Shown: piece by piece, positions 40,867 through 50,442 of the stretch
How positions within the stretch are numbered: the first letter of the stretch is position 1
Layout: every line of letters starts with the position of its first letter
Assembly: GCF_018760785.1 (NCBI RefSeq)
Contig: NZ_JAHHZO010000001.1
Coordinates: 651,484-715,483, forward strand
Origin: Rhizobium sp. CSW-27
GTDB lineage: Bacteria > Pseudomonadota > Alphaproteobacteria > Rhizobiales > Rhizobiaceae
Length of the DNA stretch: 64,000 bases
Reading direction: 5' to 3'
Notes under the pieces: generated by a model
Seen by the model: the letters and a program-made list of their open reading frames with translations, nothing else
What the model was told of the DNA's origin: nothing
Databases searched by the model: none
Translations under genes and position numbers: made by a program

Positions 40867-42302
40867 GCGGCCGGCCGCCCTTCGAGCGGAAACACCTTGG
40901 AGGGGTTCATCAGCCATTGCGGATCAAAGGCGGCGCGCACGGCCATCTGCTGGGCAAGGTCGGCCTCGGAATACTGGTGGCGCATCAGGTCCCGCTTCTC
41001 GATTCCCACGCCGTGCTCGCCCGTCAGACAGCCACCGGCATCCACGCAGAGTTTGAGGATCTCGTTGCCGGCAGTCTCGGCTTTCGCCGCCTCCACCGGG
41101 TCGTTGGCATTGAACAGGATCAGCGGATGCATGTTGCCATCGCCGGCATGGAAGACATTGGCAACGCGCAACCCGAAGCCCGCAACGATCTCGCCGGTGC
41201 GCTTCAGCACATGGGACAGCTGGCTGAGCGGCACCGTTCCGTCCATGCAGATGTAATCGGCAATGCGGCCCGTCGCGCCGAAGGCGGACTTTCGGCCCTT
41301 CCAGATCAGCGCCGCCTCCGTCGCCGACTGGCACTCCCGCACAGTTCTCACGCCATGGCGCCTTGCAATCTCGACGATCAGCGAAAGCATGGCATCCATC
41401 TCCGCTTCCGATCCCTCCACCTCGACGATCAGGAGCGCGCCGACATCGAGCGGATAGCCGGCCTTGGCGAAGGCCTCGCATATCTCGATGGCCGGCTTGT
41501 CCATGAATTCGATGGCGACCGGAATGATTCCGGAGCCGATGACATCGGCCACGCAGGCGCCCGCCTCCTCCGAGGTCTCGAAGCCGAACAGCACGGGCCG
41601 CGCGCCCTCGGGCTTGGCCAGAATGCGCACCGTCGCTTCCGTCACGATGCCGAGTTGCCCCTCCGAGCCGCAGACGAGGCCAAGGAGGTCGTAGCCGGCG
41701 GCATCCAGGTGCTTGCCGCCCAGTTCGATCACCGTGCCATCGACCAGCACAAGCGTGACGCCGAGCAGGTTGTTGGTGGTGACGCCGTATTTCAGGCAGT
41801 GCGCGCCGCCGGAATTCATGCCGATATTGCCGCCGATCGTGCAGGCGAGCTGCGAACTGGGGTCCGGCGCATAGAAGAAGCCTTCCGGCGAAACCGCATC
41901 GGAAATGGCGAGGTTGGTGACACCCGCCTGAACGGTGGCGGTGCGGTTGAAGGGGTCGATCTCAAGGATCCGCGACAGGCGCGACAGCCCGATCACCACC
42001 GCATCCTCCTGCGGAATGGCGCCACCGCAGAGCGAGGTGCCAGCCCCGCGCGGTACGACCGGAATGCCGTAGCGATGACAGTATCTCAGCACCGCCGCCA
42101 CTTCCGCCGTGCTGGTAGGCAGCGCGACCGCCAGCGGCAGCCGCCGATAGGACACGAAGGCGTCCGTCTCGAAGGGAACCAGTTCGCGCGGCTCGTGCAC
42201 CAGACCTTCGGGCGGCAGCAGATCCGCCAGATCGGCAATGATGGTGGATCGGCGCGCCAGCACGTCTGCACGCGGCTTCAGGAATGCGATCGTTTCGGAC
42301 AC
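40863..42302 (-). CDS. glcD: Glycolate oxidase subunit GlcD
   Basis: A 479-residue FAD-linked oxidase. VVPRGAGTSLCGGAIP and CTIGGNIGMNSGGAHCLKYG lie in the FAD domain, and the substrate-domain motif FHAGDGNMHP, GCLTGEHGVGIEKRD and FDPQWLMNPSKVF follow. It is the catalytic subunit for glycolate/D-lactate oxidation. Translation starts at GTG 42302 with GGAGGAGA upstream. It is first gene of glcDEF; no GlcC regulator is adjacent. Confidence 0.95.
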   Translation of the reverse strand: MSETIAFLKPRADVLARRSTIIADLADLLPPEGLVHEPRELVPFETDAFVSYRRLPLAVALPTSTAEVAAVLRYCHRYGIPVVPRGAGTSLCGGAIPQEDAVVIGLSRLSRILEIDPFNRTATVQAGVTNLAISDAVSPEGFFYAPDPSSQLACTIGGNIGMNSGGAHCLKYGVTTNNLLGVTLVLVDGTVIELGGKHLDAAGYDLLGLVCGSEGQLGIVTEATVRILAKPEGARPVLFGFETSEEAGACVADVIGSGIIPVAIEFMDKPAIEICEAFAKAGYPLDVGALLIVEVEGSEAEMDAMLSLIVEIARRHGVRTVRECQSATEAALIWKGRKSAFGATGRIADYICMDGTVPLSQLSHVLKRTGEIVAGFGLRVANVFHAGDGNMHPLILFNANDPVEAAKAETAGNEILKLCVDAGGCLTGEHGVGIEKRDLMRHQYSEADLAQQMAVRAAFDPQWLMNPSKVFPLEGRPAA

Positions 42303-42467
42303 GCCGTCTCCTCCAACTGTCCAGATCCGTTTCCTCTCACGGATCAGGCGTCACCTTCAAGCGCTACCTTCGGCTGCCATGACGGATGTCAAAAACTGTG
42401 CGGATATTCAAGGGAACGCTGATATTTAAGGCCCATGCAACCTACATGTGCTACAAAAGTTCGAGCT

Positions 42468-42501
42468 GACGCAAAGGCCGCATCACATTTCGCTTTGCGT
42501 C
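42468..42501. promoter_or_regulatory. Inverted repeat upstream of the NUDIX gene
   Basis: GACGCAAAG (42468-42476) and CTTTGCGTC (42493-42501) form a perfect nine-base inverted repeat with a 16-base spacer, in the 267-bp divergent region between glcD and the NUDIX gene. It could be an operator or an RNA hairpin in the leader; no regulator is encoded nearby. Nothing else is evident in the gap. Confidence 0.35.
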
Positions 42502-42569
42502 GTAAATGAACAGCTGTGCAAGCGGAAATTTGTGTTAGGAGTAACCCCGAAATCCGGAGTTCCAGGAAA

Positions 42570-43073
42570 GTGAGTCTGCTCAGTCAAATCGCCGCCGATC
42601 TTCGCCTGATGTTGCAGCGCCCGCCGCAGCAGCAGTATGCCGCGCTGTGCTATCGGTTCCACCCGGTCCATGGCCTTCAGGTGCTGTTGCTCACGAGTCG
42701 CGAGACGCGCCGATGGGTGATTCCGAAGGGCTGGCCGATGAAGGGCAAGAAGGCTCATGCGGTTGCCGAGCAGGAGGCCTATGAGGAAGCCGGTGTGCGC
42801 GGCAAGGCCGAGAAGGAGCCCTTCGGCTTCTATGCCTATGTCAAGAAGCGCAAGACGGGCGTGAAGGTGCCGGTGCGCGTGCAGGTCCATGCATTGCAGG
42901 TGGACGAGATGCTTGAAACCTTTCCGGAACGCGAAAGCCGCAGCCTGGAATGGGTTTCCTGCATGGACGCAGCCACACGGGTGCAGGAACCGGAACTGCG
43001 CAATCTTTTGCTGGCCTTCGACAGGCGCATGGCATCATCCGTCCCGGAAAAGGTGCGCGCGGTCGGGCGTTGA
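42570..43073 (+). CDS. NUDIX hydrolase (diphosphoinositol-polyphosphatase-like)
   Basis: A 167-residue Nudix protein. The box is PKGWPMKGKKAHAVAEQ then EAYEEAGV, which keeps the spacing and metal-binding glutamates of GX5EX7REUXEEXGU but has Lys for the first Glu and Gln for the Arg. PKGW...EAYEEAG variants occur in diphosphoinositol-polyphosphatase-like bacterial enzymes, so a nucleoside-polyphosphate or inositol-pyrophosphate substrate is possible. GTG 42570 with nearby CGGAG is preferred; GTG 42516 would add 18 atypical residues. Confidence 0.8.
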   Translation: MSLLSQIAADLRLMLQRPPQQQYAALCYRFHPVHGLQVLLLTSRETRRWVIPKGWPMKGKKAHAVAEQEAYEEAGVRGKAEKEPFGFYAYVKKRKTGVKVPVRVQVHALQVDEMLETFPERESRSLEWVSCMDAATRVQEPELRNLLLAFDRRMASSVPEKVRAVGR

Positions 43074-43188
43074 GCGCCCGGACGCCCCTGCAGCGCTCCC
43101 TCTCGCATTCAACCGTCATGGCGGCGTTGCGCCAGCGTGCTAGAAGAGCGGGAACGCCACAACCACCCGCAATGGCAGTGCATTCATC

Positions 43189-44736
43189 TTGAACATCACG
43201 AGCGACAACAGGCAGCCGGAGGGTGATGCCGGGAAACCCTCTGCCAGGCGCCCGAAGACGACGCTGGACAAGGATCTTGCGCGCATTGCCTCGGTTGAGG
43301 ATGCTTCGCTGCACCTTGGTCGCCGACTGGCGGCTCCGGGGGCAGCCTTCCTGTTCCTGATTGCCGTGATGATCTTCTCTGTGGTGGGCGTCACCGGCCA
43401 TTCCTCGACCGTGGTGGTGGCTGTCGCCACGGTCATGGCGGCCTACATGGCCATGAACATCGGCGCCAACGACGTCGCCAACAATATCGGGGCCGCCGTC
43501 GGCGCGAATGCGCTCAGCCTCGGCTTCGGTCTGGCGCTGGCAGCCGTCTGCGAGGTCTCCGGCGCGCTGATTGCCGGCAATGCGGTCGCCGATACGATTG
43601 CCAACGGCATCCTCTATGCCGACCGGCTGCCGGGCACAGACCATTATGTCTGGGCGATGATGGCGGCACTGCTGGGTTCGGCGATCTGGATCAACATCGC
43701 CACCTGGATCGGCGCGCCGATCTCCACCACCCATGCCATCGTCGGCGGGGTGATGGGCGCGGCCATTGCCGCCGGCGGCGCTGGCGCAGTCAACTGGACG
43801 GTGCTGTCCGGGATCGCGGCAAGCTGGCTGCTTTCGCCGCTGATGGGCGCCCTGATCGCCATTGCCGTGCTCGTCTTCATCAACCGCCGCATCGTCAACG
43901 CGCCGGACAAGATCGCCGCCGCCCGCCGCTGGGTGCCGGTCCTGATCGGCACGATGTTCGGCGCCTTCACCACCTATGTCGCGCTGATCGTACCCTTCGG
44001 CACCCTCGTTTTCGGGCTGATACAGGCGCTTTCGGTCGGCGCGGCGGGCGGCATGCTGGCCTATGCGACAAGCGTGCCTCTGGTGCGACGGCAATCGGCA
44101 GGGCTGGAGAACCGCAACCAGTCGCTGAAGGCATTGTTCCAGCTGCCGCTGGTGTTTTCCGCGGCGCTCCTCTCCTTTGCGCATGGCGCCAACGACGTGG
44201 CCAATGCCGTCGGCCCGCTCGCGGCCATCGTCGCAGCCGTGCAGGATGCGGCACTGGTCGGCACCGGCCCTATTCCCCTGTGGGAACTGCTGATCGGCGG
44301 GCTCGGCATCTCGCTCGGCCTGCTGCTGTTCGGCCCGAAACTGATCAACCTCGTCGGCAAGCAGATCACCAAGCTCAATCCGATGCGCGCCTATTGCGTG
44401 GCGCTGTCTGCTGCCGTGACCGTCATCCTGGCCTCGACGATCGGCGTGCCGGTCAGTTCCACCCATACCGCAATCGGCGCGGTGTTCGGTATCGGTCTCT
44501 ATCGCGAATGGCGCGCCCGCCAGCCGCGCCCTCGCCCCGATCTGCCGCAGGAAAACACGGACGCGGAGAGGCCCCGGCAGAAGAAACAGGAGGCCAATGC
44601 CGCCGAATCCCGGCGTCGCTATCTGGTGCGGCGCTCGCATCTCCTGACGATTGCCGGCGCCTGGACAATCACCGTTCCCGTGTCGGGCGCCCTTGCGGGC
44701 GGCCTCGCGATGCTTATGTTCCGGCTCTTCATCTGA
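43189..44736 (+). CDS. Inorganic phosphate transporter, PiT family
   Basis: A 515-residue membrane protein with the duplicated PiT signatures: [19 protein letters not shown] in the N-terminal half and [20 protein letters not shown] in the C-terminal half. About ten transmembrane helices are visible, with a charged loop near residue 450 ([20 protein letters not shown]). It probably imports phosphate with protons or metal. The only plausible start is TTG at 43189; the ribosome binding site is poor, so the exact start is uncertain. No PhoU-like DUF47 partner precedes it. Confidence 0.88.
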   Translation: MNITSDNRQPEGDAGKPSARRPKTTLDKDLARIASVEDASLHLGRRLAAPGAAFLFLIAVMIFSVVGVTGHSSTVVVAVATVMAAYMAMNIGANDVANNIGAAVGANALSLGFGLALAAVCEVSGALIAGNAVADTIANGILYADRLPGTDHYVWAMMAALLGSAIWINIATWIGAPISTTHAIVGGVMGAAIAAGGAGAVNWTVLSGIAASWLLSPLMGALIAIAVLVFINRRIVNAPDKIAAARRWVPVLIGTMFGAFTTYVALIVPFGTLVFGLIQALSVGAAGGMLAYATSVPLVRRQSAGLENRNQSLKALFQLPLVFSAALLSFAHGANDVANAVGPLAAIVAAVQDAALVGTGPIPLWELLIGGLGISLGLLLFGPKLINLVGKQITKLNPMRAYCVALSAAVTVILASTIGVPVSSTHTAIGAVFGIGLYREWRARQPRPRPDLPQENTDAERPRQKKQEANAAESRRRYLVRRSHLLTIAGAWTITVPVSGALAGGLAMLMFRLFI

Positions 44737-44762
44737 CCGAACCGCCCGCAGGATATTTCAGG

Positions 44763-45512
44763 ATGCGCGCCAATTTCCGCATGCAGCGGCTTTTCACCGA
44801 TGCCCCCCTCGCCGTCGGCTCGCCGGTCGAGGCGACCGCCGAGCAGTTCAACTACCTCGTCAATGTGCTGCGCCTGCAGGAGGAGGACGAGATCCTGCTG
44901 TTCAACGGACGCGACGGCGAATGGAAGGCGAAGCTGCATTTCCCGAGCCGCAAGAAGCTGCAGATGCAGCCCCTCGAACAGACCCGCCCGCAGGACCCGC
45001 TGCCGGACCTGCACTATCTCTTCGCGCCGCTGAAAGTGGGGCGCCTCGATTATCTCGTGCAGAAGGCGGTGGAAATGGGGGCCGGCACCCTGCAGCCGGT
45101 GATGACCCAGCACGTGCAGGGCAAGATCACCAGTCTGGAGCGGCTGCAGGCCAATGTGATGGAGGCTGCCGAACAATGCGGCATCCTGGCCGTGCCGAGC
45201 GTTCAGCCGCCGGTGAAGCTGAGGGACCTCCTGGAGCGCTGGCCGGCGGATCGGCGCATCATCTTCTGCGACGAGGGGGCGGAAAGCCACAATCCGCTGC
45301 CGATCCTTGAGCGGATATCCGAGCGCAGGCTCGCACTGCTGATCGGCCCGGAAGGCGGTTTCTCGCAGGAGGAACGCGCCATGCTGCACGCTCTTCCCTT
45401 CGTCACCGCCATTCCGCTCGGGCCCCGCATCCTGCGCGCCGACACTGCCGCCGTCGCCGCTCTTGCCGTCGTGCAGGCCGTGCTCGGCGACTGGGCTCTA
45501 TCGCCGTCCTGA
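44763..45512 (+). CDS. rsmE: 16S rRNA (uracil(1498)-N(3))-methyltransferase RsmE
   Basis: A 249-residue SPOUT methyltransferase that modifies U1498 of 16S rRNA. The N-terminal PUA-like domain has [20 protein letters not shown]. The knotted C-terminal domain has [13 protein letters not shown] and [20 protein letters not shown] 44763 has CAGG just upstream. It starts 26 bp after the phosphate transporter and 102 bp before gshA, same strand. Confidence 0.93.
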   Translation: MRANFRMQRLFTDAPLAVGSPVEATAEQFNYLVNVLRLQEEDEILLFNGRDGEWKAKLHFPSRKKLQMQPLEQTRPQDPLPDLHYLFAPLKVGRLDYLVQKAVEMGAGTLQPVMTQHVQGKITSLERLQANVMEAAEQCGILAVPSVQPPVKLRDLLERWPADRRIIFCDEGAESHNPLPILERISERRLALLIGPEGGFSQEERAMLHALPFVTAIPLGPRILRADTAAVAALAVVQAVLGDWALSPS

Positions 45513-45614
45513 CAGTGCTTTCAGAGAAATTCACTTGCGCCGTTCCTCGTTCCGGTACAAGCAGCTTTGCCCGGTTTCAGCACCGGCATCGTCCCATCAG
45601 ACAAGGTCGATTTC

Positions 45615-46988
45615 ATGGCTCGTGACACCACCGATCATACCCCGCTGACCTCCGTCGAGGAGATGGTGGCCTATATCGCCAAGGGGTCGAAGCCGGAAGG
45701 CTCCTTCCGCATCGGCACCGAGCACGAAAAATTCGCCTTCTTCCAGAACGACCACAGCCCCGTGCCCTATTTTGGCGAGCGCAGCATTTCGGCGCTGCTG
45801 AAAGGCATGCAGGAGAAGCTCGGCTGGGAACCGATCATGGACGGCGAGCACATCATCGGGCTCGGCGAACAATCCGGCATGGGGGCGATCTCGATCGAGC
45901 CGGGCGGCCAGTTCGAACTGTCCGGTGCGCCGCTGGAAACGCTGCACCAGACCTGCCGCGAATCCAACCAGCACCTGGCCGTGCTGCGCGAGGTGGCGGA
46001 ACCGATGGGCATCCGCTTCCTCGGCATTGGAGGCAGCCCGAAATGGACGCTGGCCGAAACGCCGCGCATGCCGAAATCCCGCTACGAGATCATGACGCGC
46101 TACATGCCGAAGGTCGGCAGCCGCGGCCTCGACATGATGTACCGCACCTGCACCATCCAGGTGAATCTCGACTTCTCCTCCGAAGCCGACATGGCGCGCA
46201 AGATGCTGGTGTCGCTGAAACTGCAGCCGCTGGCGACCGCGCTGTTTGCCTCTTCGCCCTTCACCGAAGGCAGGCCGAACGGGCTGCTCTCCTGGCGCGG
46301 CGAGATCTGGCGCGACACCGACAATGCCCGCGCCGGGCTGCTGCCGCAGGCCTTTGCCGGCGATTTCGGTTTCCAGACCTATGTCGAATGGGCGCTCGAC
46401 GTGCCGATGTATTTCGTCGTGCGCGACGGTCGTTATCACGACTGTACGCACATCACTTTCCGCCAGTTCATGAACGGCGCGCTGAAGGGCGAGATGGCCG
46501 ACTGGCAGCCGACGCTCGGCGACTGGACGAACCATCTCGGCACGCTGTTTCCCGACGTGCGGCTGAAGCGCTATCTCGAAATGCGCGGCGCCGATGGCGG
46601 ACCGTGGCGGCGCATCTGTGCGCTGCCCGCCTTCTGGGTGGGCCTGCTCTATGACGACAGCGCGCTGGCCGCCGCCGAGGATCTGACCCGCGACTGGACC
46701 TATGCCGATGTGCTGGCGCTGCGCGATGCCGTGCCGGCCGGCGGCCTTAACACCGCAATCGCCGGCCGGCCGCTGCTCGATATTGCCCGCGAAGCGGTCC
46801 GTATCTCGTCCGCCGGCCTGAAGGCCCGCGCGCGCCTCAACGGCGAGGGTCAGGACGAATCGATCTTCCTGCAGCCGCTGGAGGAAATCCTCGCCAAGAA
46901 GAAGGTTCTGGCCGAGGAGATGCTGGCGCTTTACGACGGCCGCTGGAACCGATCCGTGGAGCCGGTCTTCGACGAGTTTCAGTATTAG
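45615..46988 (+). CDS. gshA: Glutamate-cysteine ligase, plant/alphaproteobacterial type
   Basis: A 457-residue GCS2/GSH1-type ligase making gamma-glutamylcysteine, the first step of glutathione synthesis. FRIGTEHEKFAF, GLGEQSGMGAISIEPGGQFE, SRGLDMMYRTCTIQVNLDF and PLATALFASSPFTEGRPNG are hallmarks of this group, which differs from E. coli GshA. ATG 45615 begins the family-conserved N-terminus. The glutathione-gated antiporter elsewhere in the window would depend on its product. Confidence 0.95.
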   Translation: MARDTTDHTPLTSVEEMVAYIAKGSKPEGSFRIGTEHEKFAFFQNDHSPVPYFGERSISALLKGMQEKLGWEPIMDGEHIIGLGEQSGMGAISIEPGGQFELSGAPLETLHQTCRESNQHLAVLREVAEPMGIRFLGIGGSPKWTLAETPRMPKSRYEIMTRYMPKVGSRGLDMMYRTCTIQVNLDFSSEADMARKMLVSLKLQPLATALFASSPFTEGRPNGLLSWRGEIWRDTDNARAGLLPQAFAGDFGFQTYVEWALDVPMYFVVRDGRYHDCTHITFRQFMNGALKGEMADWQPTLGDWTNHLGTLFPDVRLKRYLEMRGADGGPWRRICALPAFWVGLLYDDSALAAAEDLTRDWTYADVLALRDAVPAGGLNTAIAGRPLLDIAREAVRISSAGLKARARLNGEGQDESIFLQPLEEILAKKKVLAEEMLALYDGRWNRSVEPVFDEFQY

Positions 46989-47086
46989 GCTTCTGCGATT
47001 TTAAGCTGAACAAACCGGTTTCCCCGGAACCTTTTCCAGTTATAGTGACTGTATATAAAAGGGATTCCAGAGAGGAGCCGAATGCG

Positions 47087-47983
47087 ATGCTGCCGCTGTT
47101 CGATATGATGATGAGGGCGCAGAACGGCGCCGCCATGGATGCCATGGCCAAGCAGTTCAACCTGGCCCAGGAACAGGCGGCACAGGCCATGGCGGCGCTG
47201 ATGCCGGCCTTTTCCTCAGGCCTGAAGCGCACCAGCAGCAACCCCTACGATTTCAGCGCGCTGATGAGCAGCATGTTCTCCGGCGCCTATGCCCAGTATT
47301 TCGACGACATTACCAAGGCCTTCACGCCGCAGGGCATGGCCGATGGCAATGCCGTCCTTGACCGCCTTTTCGGCTCCAAGGAAGTGACCCGCGCGATTGC
47401 CGAGCAGGCCGCGCAGTTGACGGGCATCGGCCAGGAGGTGCTGCGCCAGATGATGCCGGCCATGGCCGACAGCATCATGGGCGGGCTCTTCAAGCAGATG
47501 ACGGGCCAGGTGTCGCAGAACCCCTTCTCGCCGGAAGCCATGGGCAAGGCGACACAGCAATGGCTGGAGGCGATCGGTTTTGCGCCGAAGGCCAGGCCGC
47601 AGCCGGCACCGATGCCCTTCGACACGCCGATGTTTCAGGCCTTCCGTTCGATGTGGGGGCTGGAGAAGCCCACCCAGCCGGCACCGGCGCCCAATCCCTT
47701 CGCCGACAATCCCTTCGCCAAGGCCTTTCAGGAGATGATGGCCGGCGCCTTTTCGACGCCCGCCGGCGAACCCGCCGCCTCGCAGACAAAGCCCTCGCAG
47801 CAGGCAAAGGCTCCCGAGCCGGAGACACCCCAGCCGAAGCCGGAGATCGAGAAGTTCAAGTCCATGCTGAACAGCATGTTCGACAGCGGTGTCGAGGTGC
47901 AGAAGGCCTATCAGAAGAACATGGAAGCGATCTTCGAAGGCTATATGCGCGCCGGTCAGGACACGCCGAAGGCGCCCGCCTGA
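47087..47983 (+). CDS. DUF937 domain-containing protein
   Basis: A 298-residue soluble protein. The first 160 residues form a helical domain (MLPLFDMMMRAQNGAAMDAM; VLDRLFGSKEVTRAIAEQ; GIGQEVLRQMMPAMADSIMG) fitting DUF937. A Pro/Ala-rich linker follows and then an amphipathic C-terminal helix (EKFKSMLNSMFDSGVEVQK) that loosely recalls phasins. AGAGGAG lies nine bases before ATG 47087. Function unknown; the phasin-like tail is inference. It follows gshA with a 98-bp gap. Confidence 0.75.
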   Translation: MLPLFDMMMRAQNGAAMDAMAKQFNLAQEQAAQAMAALMPAFSSGLKRTSSNPYDFSALMSSMFSGAYAQYFDDITKAFTPQGMADGNAVLDRLFGSKEVTRAIAEQAAQLTGIGQEVLRQMMPAMADSIMGGLFKQMTGQVSQNPFSPEAMGKATQQWLEAIGFAPKARPQPAPMPFDTPMFQAFRSMWGLEKPTQPAPAPNPFADNPFAKAFQEMMAGAFSTPAGEPAASQTKPSQQAKAPEPETPQPKPEIEKFKSMLNSMFDSGVEVQKAYQKNMEAIFEGYMRAGQDTPKAPA

Positions 47984-48035
47984 TCCCGGAGGCGGTTGCC
48001 GCCTCAGCGCCCGCACACACGACGATACCGGAGAT

Positions 48036-48068
48036 AAAAAAAGCCCGGCGCGGATCAACCGGCCGGGC
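48036..48068 (-). terminator. Intrinsic terminator of the DUF1127 gene
   Basis: On the minus strand the stem formed by 48062-48068 (GCCGGGC on +) and 48043-48049 (GCCCGGC on +) is followed by seven U (A-run 48036-48042 on +). It lies about 90 bp beyond the DUF1127 stop and could also end transcription of the convergent DUF937 gene less efficiently. Confidence 0.75.
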
Positions 48069-48155
48069 AAGCAGCAGGGCTATTGGCGTTACCCTGCGGG
48101 GAAAACTGTATCATCGGCGGATCGGAGAGGGCATGTCCCCGTCAGGTCCGCTTTT

Positions 48156-48437
48156 TCAGGCGCGGCGGCGCCCCCTGTTGCGCGCACTGGCCGGCAGCAG
48201 CCTGAAGGGGTCTTCAAAGGCGCGGGCCTGGTTGAGGGCGCGATCCACCTCGTGGCGCGTCAGCCCGATATCGGCCAGTTGATAATCCTCGAGATCAATC
48301 AACTGATTGAGCGCTTTGCGGTTGCGGTACACGCGCAGAACGTTGGTCGCGGCAGCGATCATCTCCGCAAGGAGACCGAGATCGGTCGTGCGGCGCGCGA
48401 AAACCGCGCGGCTTGTCATCCGTTCTGTCGTGCTCAT
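48156..48437 (-). CDS. DUF1127 domain-containing small protein
   Basis: A 93-residue protein whose core RNRKALNQLIDLEDYQLADI then GLTRHEV is the YjiS/DUF1127 motif. The domain is an Arg-rich RNA-binding-like helix seen in small alphaproteobacterial proteins tied to phosphate, nitrogen and RNA turnover. The N-terminal half is hydrophobic-helical (LGLLAEMIAAATNVLRVYRN). AAAGGA precedes the ATG. It is divergent from the LysR gene, which probably controls it. Confidence 0.85.
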   Translation of the reverse strand: MSTTERMTSRAVFARRTTDLGLLAEMIAAATNVLRVYRNRKALNQLIDLEDYQLADIGLTRHEVDRALNQARAFEDPFRLLPASARNRGRRRA

Positions 48438-48598
48438 GGGATGTCCTTTCTTCAGGCACGAAAAATACACCCCTTCCGGTATCCGGAAAGGTGGCCAGCA
48501 GAGGCCGTCAGAGTGTCGGGAGGCCTTTGGATTTGCTTTGCCCTTGCGTTATGCGAAATCACCATTGATCAGTCCAACGAATGTTTCTAATGATTGGC

Positions 48599-48613
48599 AT
48601 CAGATGATCTGAT
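48599..48613. promoter_or_regulatory. Palindromic putative operator over the LysR ribosome-binding region
   Basis: ATCAGAT-G-ATCTGAT is a perfect seven-base inverted repeat with one central base, ending ten bases before the LysR ATG. It is a candidate autoregulatory or regulator-binding site; alternatively it is an mRNA hairpin affecting translation of the regulator. Confidence 0.45.
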
Positions 48614-48623
48614 AGGTGACCCG

Positions 48624-49577
48624 ATGTCCGCTCCGCTTGATACAGACCAGCTGCAAACCTTCGTCGCCATTGTCGATACGGGAAGCTTCACCAAGGCTGC
48701 CGACCGCGTCTTCAAGACGCAGAGCGCCGTGTCGATGCAGATGCGACGGCTGGAGGAGCGGGTGGGCAAGCAGCTGTTCGTCAAGGACGGGCGCGGCAAC
48801 CGGCTGACCGCGGAGGGCGAGAAGCTTCTGAACTATGCCCGCCGCATCATCCGGCTGAACAACGAGGCGATTGCCGCCTTCGACGACAACCGCCTGGAGG
48901 GAACGCTGCGGATCGGCACGCCGGACGACTATGCCGACCGCTACATGCCGGAAATCATCGGCCGCTTCGCCAAGACCCATCCGAATGTCGAGCTTTACAT
49001 CGTCTGCGAACCTTCGGTTGACCTTGCGGAAAAGATGGCGCGCGGCGAACTGGACATTGCGCTTGTCACCCATAATCCGCGGGCGCGGCAATCGGATGTG
49101 GTACGAACCGAGCCGCTCTGCTGGGTCGCCTCCGCCAACCATCCGCTGCGCGACGATTCACCGGTGCCGCTGGCGGTGGGACGCCGCGACTGCAACTGGC
49201 GCCAGCTTGCCTGTTCGGCGCTCGATGCAGACGGGCGCGACTATCAGGTGCTGTTCACCAGTTGGTCCTCCACCGTCGTTGCCGCCGCCGTTCTGGCGGG
49301 CATGGCCGTTTCGGTGCTGCCGGAATCGGCGCTGAGACCGGGCATGAAGGTGCTGACCCAGCAGGATGGCTTCCCGCCACTGCCGCCGGTGCAGATCGGC
49401 CTGATGAAGCGGCCGGGTCTTTCCACCTCACTGATGACGGCGATCACCGATCACATCACCGCCTGTCTCGACAATATTTCCCCGGCCGTGGCGCCCGATG
49501 ATCTGGACGGCGACATGCGCGCCTTCGGCCGCAGCGCGGCACGCCTGCGCAGCGTGCCGCTGATGCCCGGCTGGTGA
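48624..49577 (+). CDS. LysR family transcriptional regulator
   Basis: A 317-residue LTTR. The N-terminal HTH is LQTFVAIVDTGSFTKAADRV then FKTQSAVSMQMRRLEERVGKQ, and a periplasmic-binding-protein-like effector domain begins with GTLRIGTPDDYADRYMPEI. It is divergent from the DUF1127 gene with a 186-bp shared region. Alphaproteobacterial VtlR/LsrB-type LTTRs are known to control DUF1127 genes, so a similar relation is plausible here but not shown. It converges on bdhA. Confidence 0.9.
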   Translation: MSAPLDTDQLQTFVAIVDTGSFTKAADRVFKTQSAVSMQMRRLEERVGKQLFVKDGRGNRLTAEGEKLLNYARRIIRLNNEAIAAFDDNRLEGTLRIGTPDDYADRYMPEIIGRFAKTHPNVELYIVCEPSVDLAEKMARGELDIALVTHNPRARQSDVVRTEPLCWVASANHPLRDDSPVPLAVGRRDCNWRQLACSALDADGRDYQVLFTSWSSTVVAAAVLAGMAVSVLPESALRPGMKVLTQQDGFPPLPPVQIGLMKRPGLSTSLMTAITDHITACLDNISPAVAPDDLDGDMRAFGRSAARLRSVPLMPGW

Positions 49578-49658
49578 CCGGCGCCTGCTGTCCAACAGCC
49601 GATCTTGGTCGGGCCAATCGGCAAAGGGAGGCTGCGGCGTGTCAGCCTCACCCGGCGA

Positions 49659-50441
49659 TCACCCCATATGCCAGCCGTGGCTCACTGTCAGCGATTGGCC
49701 GGTCAGCGCATTGGTTTCGAAGCCGGCGAGGAACAGTGCCACCTCGGCGACATCCTCGACCGTGGTGAATTCGCCATCCACGGTTTCTCCGAGCATCACC
49801 TTCTTCACGACCTCGTCCTCCGAAATGCCGAGCGTTGCCGCCTGTTCGGGGATCTGCTTGTCGACGAGCGGCGTGCGCACGAAGCCGGGGCAGATGACGT
49901 TGGCGCGGATGTGATGTTCGCCGCCTTCCTTGGCCAGCACGCGGGCAAGCCCCAGCAGGCCGTGCTTGGCGGTGACATAGGCAGATTTCAGCGGCGAGGC
50001 TTCATGCGAATGGACGGAGCCCATGTAGATGACCGCGCCGCCGCCCTGCCGCTTCATGTGCGGCACGCAGGCCTTGGTGGTGAGAAAGGCGCCATCCAGA
50101 TGGATCGCCTGCATCTTCTTCCAGTCGGCGAAGGGAAAATCCTCAATGCGATGGACTATCTGGATGCCTGCATTCGAGACCAGGATATCAACGCGGCCGA
50201 AGTGCTCGATCGTCGCGGCAACGCCGGCATTGACCGCCTCCTCGCTCGTCACGTCCATGGCGATGCCGATTGCCTTGCCCCGCCCCAGCGCGGATAGTTC
50301 CGCAGCCTTCGCCTCGGCGGCCTCGCGGTTGAGGTCGGCGATCACCACATCGGCCCCTTCCTCCACATAGCGCCTGGCGATCGCGGCGCCGATGCCGCTG
50401 GCCGAACCGGTGATGACGGCGACTTTACCCTTGAGCTTCAT
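49659..50441 (-). CDS. bdhA: 3-hydroxybutyrate dehydrogenase
   Basis: A 260-residue short-chain dehydrogenase interconverting 3-hydroxybutyrate and acetoacetate, used in polyhydroxybutyrate turnover. [19 protein letters not shown] (NAD-binding Gly motif), [17 protein letters not shown], the catalytic SAYVTAKHG (Tyr-x-x-x-Lys) and [15 protein letters not shown] region ([20 protein letters not shown]) identify BdhA. AAGGAG precedes ATG 50441. It starts one base after the patatin stop. Confidence 0.93.
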   Translation of the reverse strand: MKLKGKVAVITGSASGIGAAIARRYVEEGADVVIADLNREAAEAKAAELSALGRGKAIGIAMDVTSEEAVNAGVAATIEHFGRVDILVSNAGIQIVHRIEDFPFADWKKMQAIHLDGAFLTTKACVPHMKRQGGGAVIYMGSVHSHEASPLKSAYVTAKHGLLGLARVLAKEGGEHHIRANVICPGFVRTPLVDKQIPEQAATLGISEDEVVKKVMLGETVDGEFTTVEDVAEVALFLAGFETNALTGQSLTVSHGWHMG

Positions 50442-50442
50442 G

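Noticed and set aside
49628..49649. GAGGCTG/CAGCCTC stem between LysR and bdhA genes as a terminator
   Set aside because: Seven base pairs without a T-run on either strand; too weak to call.
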